DNA from: Streptomyces hygroscopicus subsp. hygroscopicus
Lineage (GTDB): Bacteria > Actinomycetota > Actinomycetes > Streptomycetales > Streptomycetaceae
Assembly: GCF_030269125.1 (NCBI RefSeq)
Contig: NZ_BSSM01000002.1
Location: 372,001 to 436,000, forward strand
Reading direction: 5' to 3'
Length of the DNA stretch: 64,000 nt
Shown here: piece after piece, positions 1-9,749 of the stretch
How the letters are laid out: each line of letters opens with the position of its first letter
Position numbering within the stretch: position 1 is the stretch's first letter
The notes under the pieces: model-generated
Database searches by the model: none
Told to the model about the DNA's origin: nothing
The model's input: only the letters and a program-made list of their open reading frames with translations
Program-made: the position numbers and the translations under genes

Positions 1-185
1 CGCGCTTGCCGTGGACCTCGCTGCCCACGGCCTGGTCCTCACCCGGGGCACCCCGCCACGGACGGAGGGTTGCCGGACAGTCGGCCGGGGCCTCATGACT
101 GTCACTCATGACCTGGTACGGAACGTACGCGAAAAGATCACCGTCCCGCAACCCGTGTCCGGATCGCGGGACGATCGACCACCGT

Positions 186-1250
186 TCACGCGTTGCTGGC
201 CGCGACCCAGCGCTCCAGCGTCCGCTTCGCCGCGCCCGAGTCGATGGACCGCGCGGCCTTCGCCATCCCGGCGCGCAGCTGCTCGGTGAGGGGGGCGTCG
301 GTCGGCTCCAGCGCCGCCAGGGCCGCCGCCGAGTTCAGCAGCACGGCATCCCGTACGGCGCCCCGCTCGCCGTCCAGCACCCGGCGGGCGACCTCCGCGT
401 TGTACGCCGCGTCCGCGCCGCGCAGGGCCTCCACGGGGGCCAACTCGATGCCGACGTCGCGCGGGTCGAAGACCTCCTCGCGGACCTTGCCGTCCCGCAC
501 CACCCACACCCGGGAGGTGCCGGTGACGGTCAGCTCGTCCAGGCCGTCGTCGCCCCGGAAGACCAGTGCGGAGTTGCCGCGCTCGGCGAAGACGCCGGCC
601 ACGACGGGCGCCATGCGCGGGTCGGCGACCCCCACCGCCTGGGCGCGCACCTTGGCCGGGTTGGTCAGCGGACCGAGCACGTTGAAGGTCGTACGGATCC
701 CCAACTGGCCGCGGGCCGCGGCGACATGGCGCAGCGAGGGATGGAACTTCACCGCGAAGCAGATGGTGATGCCGGCCTCCTCGGCGACCTCGGCGACCCG
801 CTTCGGGGTCAGCTGGAGGTTGATGCCGAGCTTCTCCAGGACGTCGGAGGAGCCGGAGGCGGAGGAGGCGGCGCGGTTGCCGTGCTTGACGACCCTGGCG
901 CCGCTGCCCGCGACCACGATCGAGGACATCGTGGAGATGTTGACGGTCTTGGCGCCGTCGCCGCCGGTGCCGACGATGTCGACGGCCGGGCCCGGCACCT
1001 CGATCACGTTCGCGTGCTCGTACATGGTGCGCACGAGCCCGGAGATCTCCTCGACGGTCTCGCCCTTGGCGCGCAGCGCGACCATGAAACCGGCGATCTG
1101 GGCGTCGGTCGCCTCGCCCCGCATGATCAGGTCCATCGCCCAGGCGGTGTCGTCGGACGAGAGGTCCTGGCCGTCCAGCAGGCCGTTCAGCAGGGCGGGC
1201 CAGGAGCGGCCCGCCGCGGTGTCGCCTCCAGCGGGGGTCACAGCGCTCAT
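186..1250 (-). CDS. trpD: Anthranilate phosphoribosyltransferase
   Basis: Transfers phosphoribose from PRPP to anthranilate, the second committed step of tryptophan synthesis, in the cytosol. The 354-residue protein has the usual family length. It shows the PRPP diphosphate loop GTGGD at about residues 94-98, NIS at 104-106 and the [15 protein letters not shown] anthranilate/PRPP segment at 122-136. I start at the ATG giving MSAVTPAGG; an in-frame ATG 21 bases upstream is possible. It stands apart from other trp genes, next to the cytochrome bc1 genes on the same strand, exactly as trpD (Rv2192c) neighbours ctaE-qcrCAB in mycobacteria. The gene ends before an unassigned 185-base edge of the window. 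Confidence 0.96.
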   Translation of the reverse strand: MSAVTPAGGDTAAGRSWPALLNGLLDGQDLSSDDTAWAMDLIMRGEATDAQIAGFMVALRAKGETVEEISGLVRTMYEHANVIEVPGPAVDIVGTGGDGAKTVNISTMSSIVVAGSGARVVKHGNRAASSASGSSDVLEKLGINLQLTPKRVAEVAEEAGITICFAVKFHPSLRHVAAARGQLGIRTTFNVLGPLTNPAKVRAQAVGVADPRMAPVVAGVFAERGNSALVFRGDDGLDELTVTGTSRVWVVRDGKVREEVFDPRDVGIELAPVEALRGADAAYNAEVARRVLDGERGAVRDAVLLNSAAALAALEPTDAPLTEQLRAGMAKAARSIDSGAAKRTLERWVAASNA

Positions 1251-1316
1251 CAGCCGCTCCTTGTCGTGCACAGTGGTGGAACCTCGTGCACCACCTTATC
1301 GACCCCCCGGCACGGG

Positions 1317-1351
1317 GAAGGGCCCCGTCCGCGGTGCGGACGGGGCCCTTC
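1317..1351 (-). terminator. Terminator after qcrB
   Basis: A perfect 16-bp GC-rich stem (1317-1332 with 1336-1351) and a 3-base loop lies between the qcrB stop and the trpD start. It probably ends the ctaE-qcrCAB transcript. No long T run follows, as is usual in Streptomyces. Confidence 0.75.
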
Positions 1352-1372
1352 GGTGGCGTGGCGACGCGGGGA

Positions 1373-3010
1373 TCAGTGGTGGCCGTGGCCGCTCGTGATC
1401 TCCTTGTACTCGTCGGAGGTCGGCTTCGGGATCTGGTTGTCCTCGCCGTAGTAGGCGCTGGACAGCTTCACCCGGAGCTTCTCGGACGCCTTCACCTTGC
1501 GCTCGACACCGTTCTCGTCGACCAGGGGGCCGATCTCGGCCGGCGCGTACTGCGTGTGCGTGGTGAGCGTGTGCAGCTGCTCCTGGCTCAGCGGCTCGTG
1601 CACCTCGATGAACTCACCGTGCGGCAGCCGCTTGATGATGCCGGTCTCGCGACCGTGCAGCACCTTGTCGCGGTCGCGGCGCTGGAGACCGAGGCAGATC
1701 CGCTTGGTGGCGATGAACGCGATGACCGGACCGACGAAGAAGAAGATCCGGACGAACCAGGTCACGGCGTTGATCGACAGGTGGAAGTGCGTGGCCCACA
1801 GGTCGTTGCCACCGCCGACCAGGGTGATCATGTACATCGTCACCCAGGCGACACCGAGGCCGGTACGGGTCGGCGCGTTGCGCGGGCGGTCCAGGATGTG
1901 GTGCTCGCTCTTGTCGCCGGTGACCCAGGACTCGATGAACGGGTAGACCGCCATCGCGCCCAGCACCACGCCGAAGAGCACCAGCGGGATGAACACGCCC
2001 AGGACCAGGGTGTGGCCCCAGAAATTGATCTCCCAGCCCGGCATGAAGCGGATCAGACCCTCGGCGAAGCCCATGTACCAGTCGGGCTGGGCGCCGGTGG
2101 ACACCTGGTCCGGACGGTAGGGGCCCATGGCCCAGATCGGGTTGATCTGCGCGACCGCGGCGATGGCCGCGATGACACCGAAGACCAGGAAGAAGAAGCC
2201 TCCGGCCTTGGCCATGTAGACCGGCAGCAGCGGCATGCCGACCACGTTGGTGTTGCTCTTGCCCGGACCCGCGAACTGCGTGTGCTTGTGGTAGAAGACC
2301 AGGATCAGGTGCGCCACCATCAGGCCGAGCATGATGCCCGGCAGCAGCAGGATGTGGATCGAGTAGAACCGGGCGACGAAGTCGTGGCCGGGGAACTGAC
2401 CGCCGAAGAGGAAGTACGAGATGTACGTGCCGACGATCGGCATGGACAGGATCGCACCCTCGGTGAAGCGGACACCGGTGCCGGAGAGCAGGTCGTCGGG
2501 GAGCGAGTAACCGGTGAAACCGGTGAACATGCCGAGGACGAAGAGCAGGAAGCCGAACAGCCAGTTGATCTCACGCGGCTTGCGGAACGCGCCCGTGAAG
2601 AACACGCGCATCATGTGCACGAACATGCCGGCGAGGAAGATCAGCGCGGCCCAGTGGTGGATCTGCCGGACGAGCAGACCACCGCGCACGTCGAAGGAGA
2701 TGTGCAGGGTCGAGTTGAACGCCTCCGACATCATCTGCCCCTGCAGCGGGACATAGCTGCCGTGGTAGACGACCTCGTTCATCGACGGGTGGAAGAACAG
2801 CGTCAGATAGACACCCGTCAGGATGATGATGATGAAGCTGTACATGCACACTTCGCCCAACATGAACGACCAGTGGTCGGGGAAGATCTTGCGCATGTTG
2901 GCCTTGGCCAGGGAGTAGATCCCGAGCCGGCCGTCGGCCCAGTCGGCGATGCGCTCGCCGGCCGGTGCCTTCCCGCGCGAACGGGCGGGTTCGTTGGCTG
3001 CAGTACTCAT
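1373..3010 (-). CDS. qcrB: Cytochrome bc1 complex cytochrome b subunit
   Basis: Membrane diheme cytochrome b of complex III, which oxidises menaquinol and passes electrons to the Rieske protein and QcrC. The 545-residue protein has an N-terminal amphipathic region, then multiple membrane helices; candidate heme histidines include H118/H119 and H132. The quinol-site motif appears as PDWY (in QPDWYMGF), the actinobacterial form of PEWY. The C-terminal extension is hydrophilic, as known for actinobacterial QcrB. The ATG start (MSTAANEP) overlaps the qcrA stop by 4 bases (ATGA), so translation is coupled. Last gene of the ctaE-qcrC-qcrA-qcrB operon. Confidence 0.97.
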   Translation of the reverse strand: MSTAANEPARSRGKAPAGERIADWADGRLGIYSLAKANMRKIFPDHWSFMLGEVCMYSFIIIILTGVYLTLFFHPSMNEVVYHGSYVPLQGQMMSEAFNSTLHISFDVRGGLLVRQIHHWAALIFLAGMFVHMMRVFFTGAFRKPREINWLFGFLLFVLGMFTGFTGYSLPDDLLSGTGVRFTEGAILSMPIVGTYISYFLFGGQFPGHDFVARFYSIHILLLPGIMLGLMVAHLILVFYHKHTQFAGPGKSNTNVVGMPLLPVYMAKAGGFFFLVFGVIAAIAAVAQINPIWAMGPYRPDQVSTGAQPDWYMGFAEGLIRFMPGWEINFWGHTLVLGVFIPLVLFGVVLGAMAVYPFIESWVTGDKSEHHILDRPRNAPTRTGLGVAWVTMYMITLVGGGNDLWATHFHLSINAVTWFVRIFFFVGPVIAFIATKRICLGLQRRDRDKVLHGRETGIIKRLPHGEFIEVHEPLSQEQLHTLTTHTQYAPAEIGPLVDENGVERKVKASEKLRVKLSSAYYGEDNQIPKPTSDEYKEITSGHGHH

Positions 3011-4065
3011 CCGCGCTCCCAGAATGCAGGACCGACGGGCTCCTCGAAGTCGCCGAGCGCCTGGAGGTAACCCTCGCTGTCCACACCGATGCGCAGCTGC
3101 GGCAGGGCGTGGCCGGCGGGACCGAAGATCACTCGGGCGCCGTCGGAGAGGTCGAAGGTGGACTGGTGGCACGGGCACAGCACGTGGTGCGTCTGCTGCT
3201 CGTACAGCGAGATGGGGCAGCCGACGTGGGTGCAGATCTTGGAGAAGGCGACGACGCCCTCGTGCGACCAGTCGAGCTCGCGCTTGTCCTTGATGTTGTC
3301 CGGCTGCAGCCGGACGATCATCAGGGCCGCCTTGGCCATCTCGTTCTGGAACTCCTCGTCCGTCTCCTCCAGGCCGTCCGGCTTGGCGAAGGTGAGGGAG
3401 CCGACGGAGATGTCCTCGGGACGCAGCGGCTGGTTGGTGTTCATGTTGACCAGGCGCTTGCCCTTGGCCCACAGGGTGTGCCGCAGGGAGGTGCCGGGCA
3501 GCGGACCGAGGTCGCGCAGCAGCATGACGCCGGACAGCGGCACCAGGGCCAGCGCGCCGAACATCGTGTTGCGGATCAGCTTGCGGCGGCCGAGCGCCGA
3601 CTCCTTGGCGCCCTGGCGGAAGTCCGCGTGGACCTTCGCCCGGATCTCGGGAGCGGCCTCGATCGGGTGCCGCTCGTCGGCGACCTCGACGTCGGACATC
3701 AGGGTGCGGGCCCAGTGGACCGCGCCCGCGCCGATGCAGAACAGCGCCACGCCCAGCGTCAGGCCCAGCGCGAAGTTCAGCGCGCTGATGTGCCCGATCG
3801 GGAACACGAAGATGTTCTTGTCGTGCGGGATGGTCACGTACGAGACGATGAAGCCGACGGTGGCCAGCATCGACACCGTGAACAGCAGGGCGACCACGCG
3901 CTCGGACCGCCGGGCGGCCCGCTCGTCGATGTCCTGGATCCGGTGCTCGTGGGGCGGCAGCCCCGGGTCGGCGAACGGGTTCTCCTCGTCCGCGACGCCT
4001 ACCGCGCCGTGCGCGTACTCCTGCTCAGCGGGCAGGTTCTCTTCTGGAATGTCTTGGCTACTCAT
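3007..4065 (-). CDS. qcrA: Rieske iron-sulfur subunit of bc1 complex
   Basis: Rieske [2Fe-2S] subunit of complex III. At 352 residues it is far longer than proteobacterial Rieske proteins because, as in other actinobacteria, it carries about three N-terminal membrane helices instead of one. Cluster ligands are visible as CTHVGC at 278-283 and CPCH at 297-300, with the conserved GPAGHALP loop after them. It overlaps both qcrC (upstream) and qcrB (downstream) by 4 bases, giving a translationally coupled qcrCAB unit. Confidence 0.97.
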   Translation of the reverse strand: MSSQDIPEENLPAEQEYAHGAVGVADEENPFADPGLPPHEHRIQDIDERAARRSERVVALLFTVSMLATVGFIVSYVTIPHDKNIFVFPIGHISALNFALGLTLGVALFCIGAGAVHWARTLMSDVEVADERHPIEAAPEIRAKVHADFRQGAKESALGRRKLIRNTMFGALALVPLSGVMLLRDLGPLPGTSLRHTLWAKGKRLVNMNTNQPLRPEDISVGSLTFAKPDGLEETDEEFQNEMAKAALMIVRLQPDNIKDKRELDWSHEGVVAFSKICTHVGCPISLYEQQTHHVLCPCHQSTFDLSDGARVIFGPAGHALPQLRIGVDSEGYLQALGDFEEPVGPAFWERG

Positions 4066-4874
4066 GACTTCTTGGCCTTTGCGGTCCGAGCGGCGACCCA
4101 GACGGCGACGGCGATCAGCGCGCCGAGACCGAAGATCCAGGCGAACAGGCCCTCACTGACCGGCCCGAGGCCGCCCAGCTCCAGACCACCCGGGTTCGTC
4201 GTCTCGCTGCTGTCGACCGCGTGCAGGTACGCGATGATGTCCTTCTTGTTCTGGGAGGACATCGTGGTGTCCGGGAAGGACGGCATGTTCTGCGGGCCCG
4301 TCTGCATGGCCTCGTAGATGTGCTTCGGCTCGACGCCCTCCAGCGTGGGGGCGTACTTGCCCTCGGTGAGGGCACCACCCTTGCCGGTGAAGTTGTGGCA
4401 CTGCGCGCAGTTGGTGCGGAACAGCTCGCCGCCCTTGGCGACGTCCGCTCCGGCCGGACCGTACTGCTGCTTGGTCGGCACGACCGGGCCGGCGCCCAGC
4501 GACGCGACGTACGCGGCGAGCTGGTCGATCTGCGTCTGCGTGTACACAGGCTTCTTGCGCGGGGCCTGGGCGCCCTGCGAGGTCGCGGCCGGCATACGGC
4601 CGGTGCCGACCTGGAAGTCGACGGCCGCGGAGCCCACGCCGACCAGGCTCGGCCCGTCGGAGGAGCCCTGCCCACCGGTGCCGTGGCAGCTGGCGCAGCC
4701 GACCTCGTAGAGCTTCCTACCCTCCTTGATGGTCAGGGACTGGGAGGTTTCATCGGCCTGTGCCTTGCTCGCGGGCGCGAACGCGGCGTACAGCCCCCCA
4801 GTGGCCGCCAGCGCGAGGAGTAGGACGACGACCGCCGCCAGCGGATGGCGTCGTCGTGCGGAGAGCTTTTTCAC
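4062..4874 (-). CDS. qcrC: Diheme cytochrome c subunit of bc1 complex
   Basis: Cytochrome cc subunit of the actinobacterial bc1 complex, which hands electrons directly to the CuA site of the aa3 oxidase so no soluble cytochrome c is needed. The 270-residue protein has an N-terminal export/anchor helix (about 12-33), two CxxCH heme sites (CASCH at 60-64, CAQCH at 155-159) and a C-terminal membrane helix (about 245-262) ending in a Lys-rich tail. Between the ctaE stop and this start there are only about 60 bases, so co-transcription with ctaE is likely. Confidence 0.97.
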   Translation of the reverse strand: MKKLSARRRHPLAAVVVLLLALAATGGLYAAFAPASKAQADETSQSLTIKEGRKLYEVGCASCHGTGGQGSSDGPSLVGVGSAAVDFQVGTGRMPAATSQGAQAPRKKPVYTQTQIDQLAAYVASLGAGPVVPTKQQYGPAGADVAKGGELFRTNCAQCHNFTGKGGALTEGKYAPTLEGVEPKHIYEAMQTGPQNMPSFPDTTMSSQNKKDIIAYLHAVDSSETTNPGGLELGGLGPVSEGLFAWIFGLGALIAVAVWVAARTAKAKKS

Positions 4875-4937
4875 GGATTACCCCGGTGTCAGGATCTTCT
4901 GCGTCGGTGCTTCTGGACTTAGCGGGAGCGGTCCCGG

Positions 4938-5558
4938 CTACTTGATCAAATAGATCGTGGCGAAGAGGCCGATCCAGACGACATCGACGAAGTGCCAGTA
5001 GTAGGACACGACGATGGCGGCCGTCGCCTGCTCGTGGGTGAACCTCTTGGCCATGTAGGTGCGCCCGAGGACCAGCAGGAAGGCGATGAGACCGCCCGTC
5101 ACGTGCAGGCCGTGGAAGCCGGTGGTCAGGTAGAACACCGAGCCGTAGGGGTCGGAGGAGAGCGAGAGGCCCTCTTCCTTCACCAGGCTCGTGTACTCGT
5201 AGATCTGACCGCCGATGAAGATCGCACCCATGATGAAGGTGAGGATGAACCAGCCACGGAGCTTCTTCACGTCGCCGCGCTCGGCCGCGAACACGCCGAG
5301 CTGGCAGGTGAGGGACGAGAGCACCAGGATCGTGGTGTTCGTCGCGGAGAAAGGCACATTGAGCGCTGAGGCCATGTGCTTCCAGTGAGCCGGTCCGGTC
5401 ACCGACCGGAGGGTGAAGTACATCGCGAAGAGGGCCGCGAAGAACATCAGCTCGGAACTCAGCCAGATGATGGTTCCGACGCTGGTGAGGTTCGGTCGGT
5501 TGACCGACGGGTGCGCGTGCCCGGTTTCTACTGTCGTTGCTGTCGCCACGACCGACAT
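4938..5558 (-). CDS. ctaE: Cytochrome c oxidase subunit III
   Basis: Structural subunit III of the aa3 oxidase in the bc1-aa3 supercomplex. The 206-residue protein has five predicted membrane helices, the short form lacking the first two helices of the mitochondrial subunit. Motifs such as FHGLHVTGG and [14 protein letters not shown] are typical. It is the first gene of the ctaE-qcrCAB operon, the same order as in mycobacteria. The ATG start sits inside a perfect palindrome (5549-5569) and I see no Shine-Dalgarno sequence in front of it, which is unusual for this locus. Confidence 0.97.
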   Translation of the reverse strand: MSVVATATTVETGHAHPSVNRPNLTSVGTIIWLSSELMFFAALFAMYFTLRSVTGPAHWKHMASALNVPFSATNTTILVLSSLTCQLGVFAAERGDVKKLRGWFILTFIMGAIFIGGQIYEYTSLVKEEGLSLSSDPYGSVFYLTTGFHGLHVTGGLIAFLLVLGRTYMAKRFTHEQATAAIVVSYYWHFVDVVWIGLFATIYLIK

Positions 5559-5569
5559 TATGTCGGTCG
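5549..5569. promoter_or_regulatory. Palindrome over the ctaE start codon
   Basis: Two perfect 10-base arms (CGACCGACAT and ATGTCGGTCG) flank a single central base. The ctaE start codon, read on the minus strand, is at 5558-5556 inside the left arm. As RNA the site could fold as an 8-bp stem with the AU of the start codon in a 5-base loop. It could be an operator or a translational control element; neither has been shown. Confidence 0.5.
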
Positions 5570-5629
5570 CTTATCTCGCCCTCACTCCGGGGGGTGCCGT
5601 TCGGAGTGTTGCTGCCCTCCGAACCGGTG

Positions 5630-5656
5630 TTGACGTGGTGTTCATGGGAGTAACAT
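5630..5656 (+). promoter_or_regulatory. Possible promoter of the receiver-like gene
   Basis: TTGACG at 5630-5635 and TAACAT at 5651-5656 resemble HrdB-type -35 and -10 boxes. The 15-base spacer is shorter than ideal. The pair lies about 60 bases before the receiver-like gene start. Confidence 0.3.
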
Positions 5657-5715
5657 CCGCCCAAACGGCCCCGTCCGTCCTGTCCGTACGACGCCGACGT
5701 CGACCCGGAGGAACA

Positions 5716-6117
5716 ATGCAGCCGACCGCCACCGTGCTGGTCTACAGCGACGACTCCAACACCCGCGAGCAAGTACGGCTGGCCACCGGGCGGCGTCCCG
5801 CCCCGGACGTGCCCCCGGTGGAGTTCGTGGAGTGCGCCACGCCCGCGGCGGTGCTGCGCGAACTGGACCGTGGGGGCATCGACGTGTGCGTGCTCGACGG
5901 CGAGGCCGTGCCCATGGGGGGCATGGGGATGTGCCGGCAGATCAAGGACGAGGTCTTCCAGTGCCCGCCCGTGCTGCTGCTCATCGGCCGCCCGCAGGAC
6001 GCCTGGTTGGCCACGTGGAGCCGGGCGGACGCGGCGGTGACGCTGCCGGTGGACCCGGTCGAGTTCGCGTCCTCGCTGGCCTCTCTGCTGCGACGGAAGA
6101 GGCTCGTGAGCGCCTAG
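5716..6117 (+). CDS. Response-regulator receiver-like protein
   Basis: A 133-residue single-domain protein that resembles a two-component receiver domain. The acidic pair D12-D13 and a phosphoacceptor-like D61 (VCVLDGEA) are in place. The conserved Lys before the last proline is replaced (TLPVDP instead of the usual KP), and the Thr/Ser position is not obvious, so it may not be controlled by ordinary phosphorylation. No output domain and no adjacent kinase are present. It is divergent from ctaE-qcrCAB. Start chosen at the ATG after GGAGGAAC. Function unknown; a link to respiration is only suggested by position. Confidence 0.75.
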   Translation: MQPTATVLVYSDDSNTREQVRLATGRRPAPDVPPVEFVECATPAAVLRELDRGGIDVCVLDGEAVPMGGMGMCRQIKDEVFQCPPVLLLIGRPQDAWLATWSRADAAVTLPVDPVEFASSLASLLRRKRLVSA

Positions 6118-6197
6118 CGGTCCGGGGCGCGGGGAGCGTACGCGCGGGCGGGCCCGTGGGGTCCTCCCGCCCGGCTCCGCGCGCCCCTGAGGGGCGC

Positions 6198-7460
6198 TCA
6201 CACGGCCGTCGGCTGGAGGCGGACCGCGTCCGACGACGGGGACTGGCCGTTGCCCGGCAGGCCGGTCAAGGCGGAGCCCGTGCGCCACTTCTTCCAGGTG
6301 ACGTTCCAGTCGCCGAAGCCGTTGCCGAAGGGTTCCATCGGCTCGCCGCCCGAGTTGACGACGCGCACGATGTCACCCTCTTGGACGGTGTTGAAGAACC
6401 ACTGCGCGTTGGACGTACTCATGCCGGTGCAGCCGTGGCTGACGTTGGCGTAGCCCTGTGAGCCCACCGACCAGGGCGCCGCGTGCACGTATTCACCGGA
6501 CCAGGTGACGCGGGTGGCGTAGTACACCGGCAGGTCGTAGGAGTCCCGGCTGCCCTCGGCGATGCCGACGGTGACCCCACGCATGCGTACGAAGTACTGC
6601 TTCTCCAGGACCACCTTGACGCCGTTGCGGGTCTCGTAGCCCGGCTTGCCCGTGGTGACCGGCATGGTCTTGATCACGGCGCCGTTGCGGAACACCGTCA
6701 GCTCGTGCGCGGCGGCGTCCGTGAGGGCCTCGACGCGGTCGCCCGTGGTCAGCTTCACCGGCTTCGACTTGCCGCCCCACAGCCCCCCGCCGATCTTCAC
6801 ACCGTCCAGGTTGCTGTGCACCTGGATCGTGGCGTGGGCGGGCCAGTAGTCCTTGGGCCGGTAGTGGAGCTCCTTGCCGCTCACCCAGTACCAGGAGCCG
6901 GGCACGGCCGGCACGGAGTCCACGCGCAGGCCGCGCTCCACGACGGCCCGCTGCGCCTTGTCCTTGATCTCCTGGCCGAGCTGGGCGGTGATGATCTGCC
7001 CGACGCCGTACTGGCCCGTGTCCGGCCCGAAGGTGACGCCGAGCTGCTTCTTGGTGGCCGGCTTGGTGGTGTCGAAGCTGAGGACCTTGCGGCCGGGCGC
7101 CCCGTCGTCGTCCTCGGTGCTCACCGTGACCGTGTAGTGGGCGCTCGCGGCCAGCGGGGAGGTGCTGTGCCAACGACTGCCGTCGGCGGCGAGTTCGCCC
7201 GCCACGTAGCGCCCTGTGGAGTCCTGGGCGGTCACGTCGGTGATGCGCCCCTCGTCCTTGACGGAGACCTCCAGGGGCTTGTCCGGGTCGGCCCGCTTCC
7301 CCACCTCGGTGGGGCCGTTGAAGGAGATCAGGCCCGCTGCGTCATACGGCGTAGCGGACAAGGGGTCGCCGTCCGAACCGCAGGCGGTGGTGCCCGCGCC
7401 CAGGGCGGTCACCAGCAGGACGCAGCTGACGACGGTACGGGTCCGCGGAGTGTGGTTCAT
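6198..7460 (-). CDS. Lipoprotein L,D-transpeptidase (YkuD)
   Basis: Cell-wall L,D-transpeptidase that forms 3-3 crosslinks in peptidoglycan outside the membrane. The 420-residue precursor has a lipoprotein signal (TTAC, lipidated C27), then Ig-like domains (about 40-250), then the YkuD catalytic domain with SHGCTGMS (H342, C344 nucleophile), followed by a Trp-containing C-terminal tail. This layout matches actinobacterial Ldt enzymes such as LdtMt2. It is downstream of ctaC-ctaD-ctaF on the same strand but separated by a strong terminator, so it likely has its own promoter. The protein is probably surface-anchored. Confidence 0.93.
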   Translation of the reverse strand: MNHTPRTRTVVSCVLLVTALGAGTTACGSDGDPLSATPYDAAGLISFNGPTEVGKRADPDKPLEVSVKDEGRITDVTAQDSTGRYVAGELAADGSRWHSTSPLAASAHYTVTVSTEDDDGAPGRKVLSFDTTKPATKKQLGVTFGPDTGQYGVGQIITAQLGQEIKDKAQRAVVERGLRVDSVPAVPGSWYWVSGKELHYRPKDYWPAHATIQVHSNLDGVKIGGGLWGGKSKPVKLTTGDRVEALTDAAAHELTVFRNGAVIKTMPVTTGKPGYETRNGVKVVLEKQYFVRMRGVTVGIAEGSRDSYDLPVYYATRVTWSGEYVHAAPWSVGSQGYANVSHGCTGMSTSNAQWFFNTVQEGDIVRVVNSGGEPMEPFGNGFGDWNVTWKKWRTGSALTGLPGNGQSPSSDAVRLQPTAV

Positions 7461-7563
7461 ACGATCACGCTATGAGATGGAGTCCTTACTGGCGCGGTAC
7501 GTAACCCATACGAGGGAACGACACTCCGGCATCCGAAGGGCCCCCGGCACGGACGCGGAAAAG

Positions 7564-7605
7564 CCGGGAGCCCGGACCCTCCTGACAGAGGGTCCGGGCT
7601 CCCGG
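7564..7605 (-). terminator. Terminator after ctaCDF
   Basis: Perfect 18-bp stem (7564-7581 with 7588-7605) and a 6-base loop, just downstream of the ctaF stop. It separates the oxidase operon from the L,D-transpeptidase gene. Confidence 0.85.
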
Positions 7606-7623
7606 TGTGGGGCTCGGTGGGCC

Positions 7624-8022
7624 TTACTGGGTGCGGTTCTCACCGTGGTAGTACTCGAACACCCAGCCGAACAGACCGATCACGATGAACGGCGCGGAGA
7701 AGTAGATCAGCCACCAGCCGACCGCGATGCTGAGGAAGGCGATCGCGCCGCCGAAGCCCAGCATGAGCGGCTGCCAGCTGTGCGGGCTGAAGAAGCCCAG
7801 CTCGCCCGCGTCGTCCGCGACGTCGGCCTCCTTGTCGTCCTGCGCACCGGCGTCCACCCGGCGGGCGGTGAAGCCCAGGTAGAAGCCGATCATGATCGAC
7901 AGGCCGAAGGCCAGGAAGAGCGCCGTGGTACCGGCCGGCTCCTTCGACCACACGCCGTACACGACGGCCATGATCAGCATGAAGAAGCTCAGCCAGATGA
8001 ACATCCGGCCCTGGATCTTCAC
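7624..8022 (-). CDS. ctaF: Cytochrome c oxidase subunit IV (actinobacterial)
   Basis: Small 132-residue membrane subunit of the aa3 oxidase, of the actinobacteria-specific CtaF type. About four hydrophobic helices are visible: near residues 5-24, 29-50, and two in the second half. A charged loop ([15 protein letters not shown]) follows the second helix. The GTG start overlaps the ctaD stop by 4 bases (GTGA), so it is coupled to ctaD. It helps assemble and stabilise the bc1-aa3 supercomplex; no catalytic residues are expected. Confidence 0.93.
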   Translation of the reverse strand: MKIQGRMFIWLSFFMLIMAVVYGVWSKEPAGTTALFLAFGLSIMIGFYLGFTARRVDAGAQDDKEADVADDAGELGFFSPHSWQPLMLGFGGAIAFLSIAVGWWLIYFSAPFIVIGLFGWVFEYYHGENRTQ

Positions 8023-9749
8023 TTGCCGGCCTCCTTGCTGCCCGCGACGGCGGGCACCTGACCGGCGTGCTCGAGCTGCTCGAGCGCGGCGATCTCGGGG
8101 TGGTGCAGGTCGAACGCCGGGGATTCACTGCGGATCCGCGGCAGGGTGGTGAAGTTGTGCCGCGGCGGCGGGCAGGAGGTCGCCCACTCCAGCGAGCGGC
8201 CGTAGCCCCACGGGTCGTCGACGCCGACCGGCTTGCCGTACTTGGCCGTCTTCCAGATGTTGTAGAGGAACGGCAGGAAGGAGAGGCCGAGCACGAACGA
8301 ACCGATGGTGGACACCGTGTTCAGCGTGGTGAAGCCGTCGGCCGCCAGGTAGTCGGCGTAACGACGCGGCATGCCCTCGGCGCCCAGCCAGTGCTGGACG
8401 AGGAAGGTGGTGTGGAAGCCGACGAACAGCGTCCAGAAGGTGATCTTGCCGAGGCGCTCGTCCAGCATCTTGCCGGTGAACTTCGGCCACCAGAAGTGGA
8501 AGCCGGCGAACATCGCGAACACGACCGTACCGAAGATCACGTAGTGGAAGTGGGCCACCACGAAGTACGAGTCGGAGACGTGGAAGTCCATGGGCGGCGC
8601 GGCCAGGATGACACCGGTCAGACCACCGAACGTGAAGGTGATCAGGAAGCCGGTGGCCCACAGCATCGGCGTCTCGAAGGACAGCGAGCCCTTCCACATG
8701 GTGCCGATCCAGTTGAAGAACTTCACACCGGTCGGGACCGCGATCAGGAAGGTCATGAAGGAGAAGAACGGCAGCAGCACACCACCGGTGACGTACATGT
8801 GGTGCGCCCACACCGTCACGGAGAGACCGGCGATCGCGATGGTCGCGGCGATCAGGCCCATGTAGCCGAACATCGGCTTACGGGAGAAGACCGGGATGAT
8901 CTCCGAGATGATGCCGAAGAACGGCAGGGCGATGATGTACACCTCTGGGTGGCCGAAGAACCAGAAGAGGTGCTGCCAGAGCAGGGCTCCGCCGTTCGCG
9001 GAGTCGAACACGTGCGCCCCGAATTTGCGGTCCGCCTCCAGGGCGAACAGCGCGGCGGCCAGCACCGGGAAGGCCAGCAGGACGAGCACACCGGTCAGCA
9101 GCACGTTCCACACGAAGATCGGCATGCGGAACATCGTCATGCCCGGAGCCCGCATGCAGATGATCGTGGTGATGAAGTTGACCGAGCCGAGGATGGTGCC
9201 GAAGCCGGACATGGCCAGACCCATGATCCACATGTCGGCGCCGGCGCCCGGCGAGCGGACCGCGTCCGACAGCGGGGAGTAGGCGAACCAGCCGAAGTCG
9301 GCCGCGCCCTCGGGGGTGAGGAAGCCGCCCACCGCGATGAGCGAGCCGAACAGGTAGAGCCAGTAGGCGAACATGTTCAGCCGCGGGAACGCCACGTCCG
9401 GCGCGCCGATCTGCAGCGGCATGATCCAGTTCGCGAAGCCCGCGAACAGGGGCGTCGCGAACATCAGCAGCATGAGCGTGCCGTGCATCGTGAACGCCTG
9501 GTTGAACTGCTCGTTCGACATGATCTGCAGGCCCGGACGGGCCAGCTCGGCGCGCATGAGCAGCGCCATGACGCCGCCGATCAGGAAGAACACGAACGAC
9601 GTGACGAGGTACATCGTCCCGATCGTCTTGTGGTCGGTGGTCGTCAACCACTTCACCGCGGCATTGCCGGGCTGCTTGCGCCGTACCGGCGGCTCCACGT
9701 ACGAGCCTTCAGCGGCCGCGGCACCCTGGGGTTCGTTGAGGATGCTCAC
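8019..9749 (-). CDS. ctaD: Cytochrome c oxidase subunit I
   Basis: Catalytic subunit of the aa3 oxidase; it holds heme a and the heme a3-CuB site that reduces oxygen and pumps protons. The 576-residue protein has the twelve-helix core. Visible ligands are H89 ([10 protein letters not shown]), H267 with the cross-linked Y271 (GHPEVY), and the CuB pair H316-H317 (WAHHMY). A His-rich C-terminal heme segment [10 protein letters not shown] follows. GTG start overlapping the ctaC stop by 4 bases. Middle gene of ctaC-ctaD-ctaF. Confidence 0.98.
   Translation of the reverse strand: MSILNEPQGAAAAEGSYVEPPVRRKQPGNAAVKWLTTTDHKTIGTMYLVTSFVFFLIGGVMALLMRAELARPGLQIMSNEQFNQAFTMHGTLMLLMFATPLFAGFANWIMPLQIGAPDVAFPRLNMFAYWLYLFGSLIAVGGFLTPEGAADFGWFAYSPLSDAVRSPGAGADMWIMGLAMSGFGTILGSVNFITTIICMRAPGMTMFRMPIFVWNVLLTGVLVLLAFPVLAAALFALEADRKFGAHVFDSANGGALLWQHLFWFFGHPEVYIIALPFFGIISEIIPVFSRKPMFGYMGLIAATIAIAGLSVTVWAHHMYVTGGVLLPFFSFMTFLIAVPTGVKFFNWIGTMWKGSLSFETPMLWATGFLITFTFGGLTGVILAAPPMDFHVSDSYFVVAHFHYVIFGTVVFAMFAGFHFWWPKFTGKMLDERLGKITFWTLFVGFHTTFLVQHWLGAEGMPRRYADYLAADGFTTLNTVSTIGSFVLGLSFLPFLYNIWKTAKYGKPVGVDDPWGYGRSLEWATSCPPPRHNFTTLPRIRSESPAFDLHHPEIAALEQLEHAGQVPAVAGSKEAGK

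Noticed and set aside
1..185. Open frames at the left edge of the window
   Set aside because: No ribosome site, no family-like sequence and no downstream continuation; probably intergenic after trpD.
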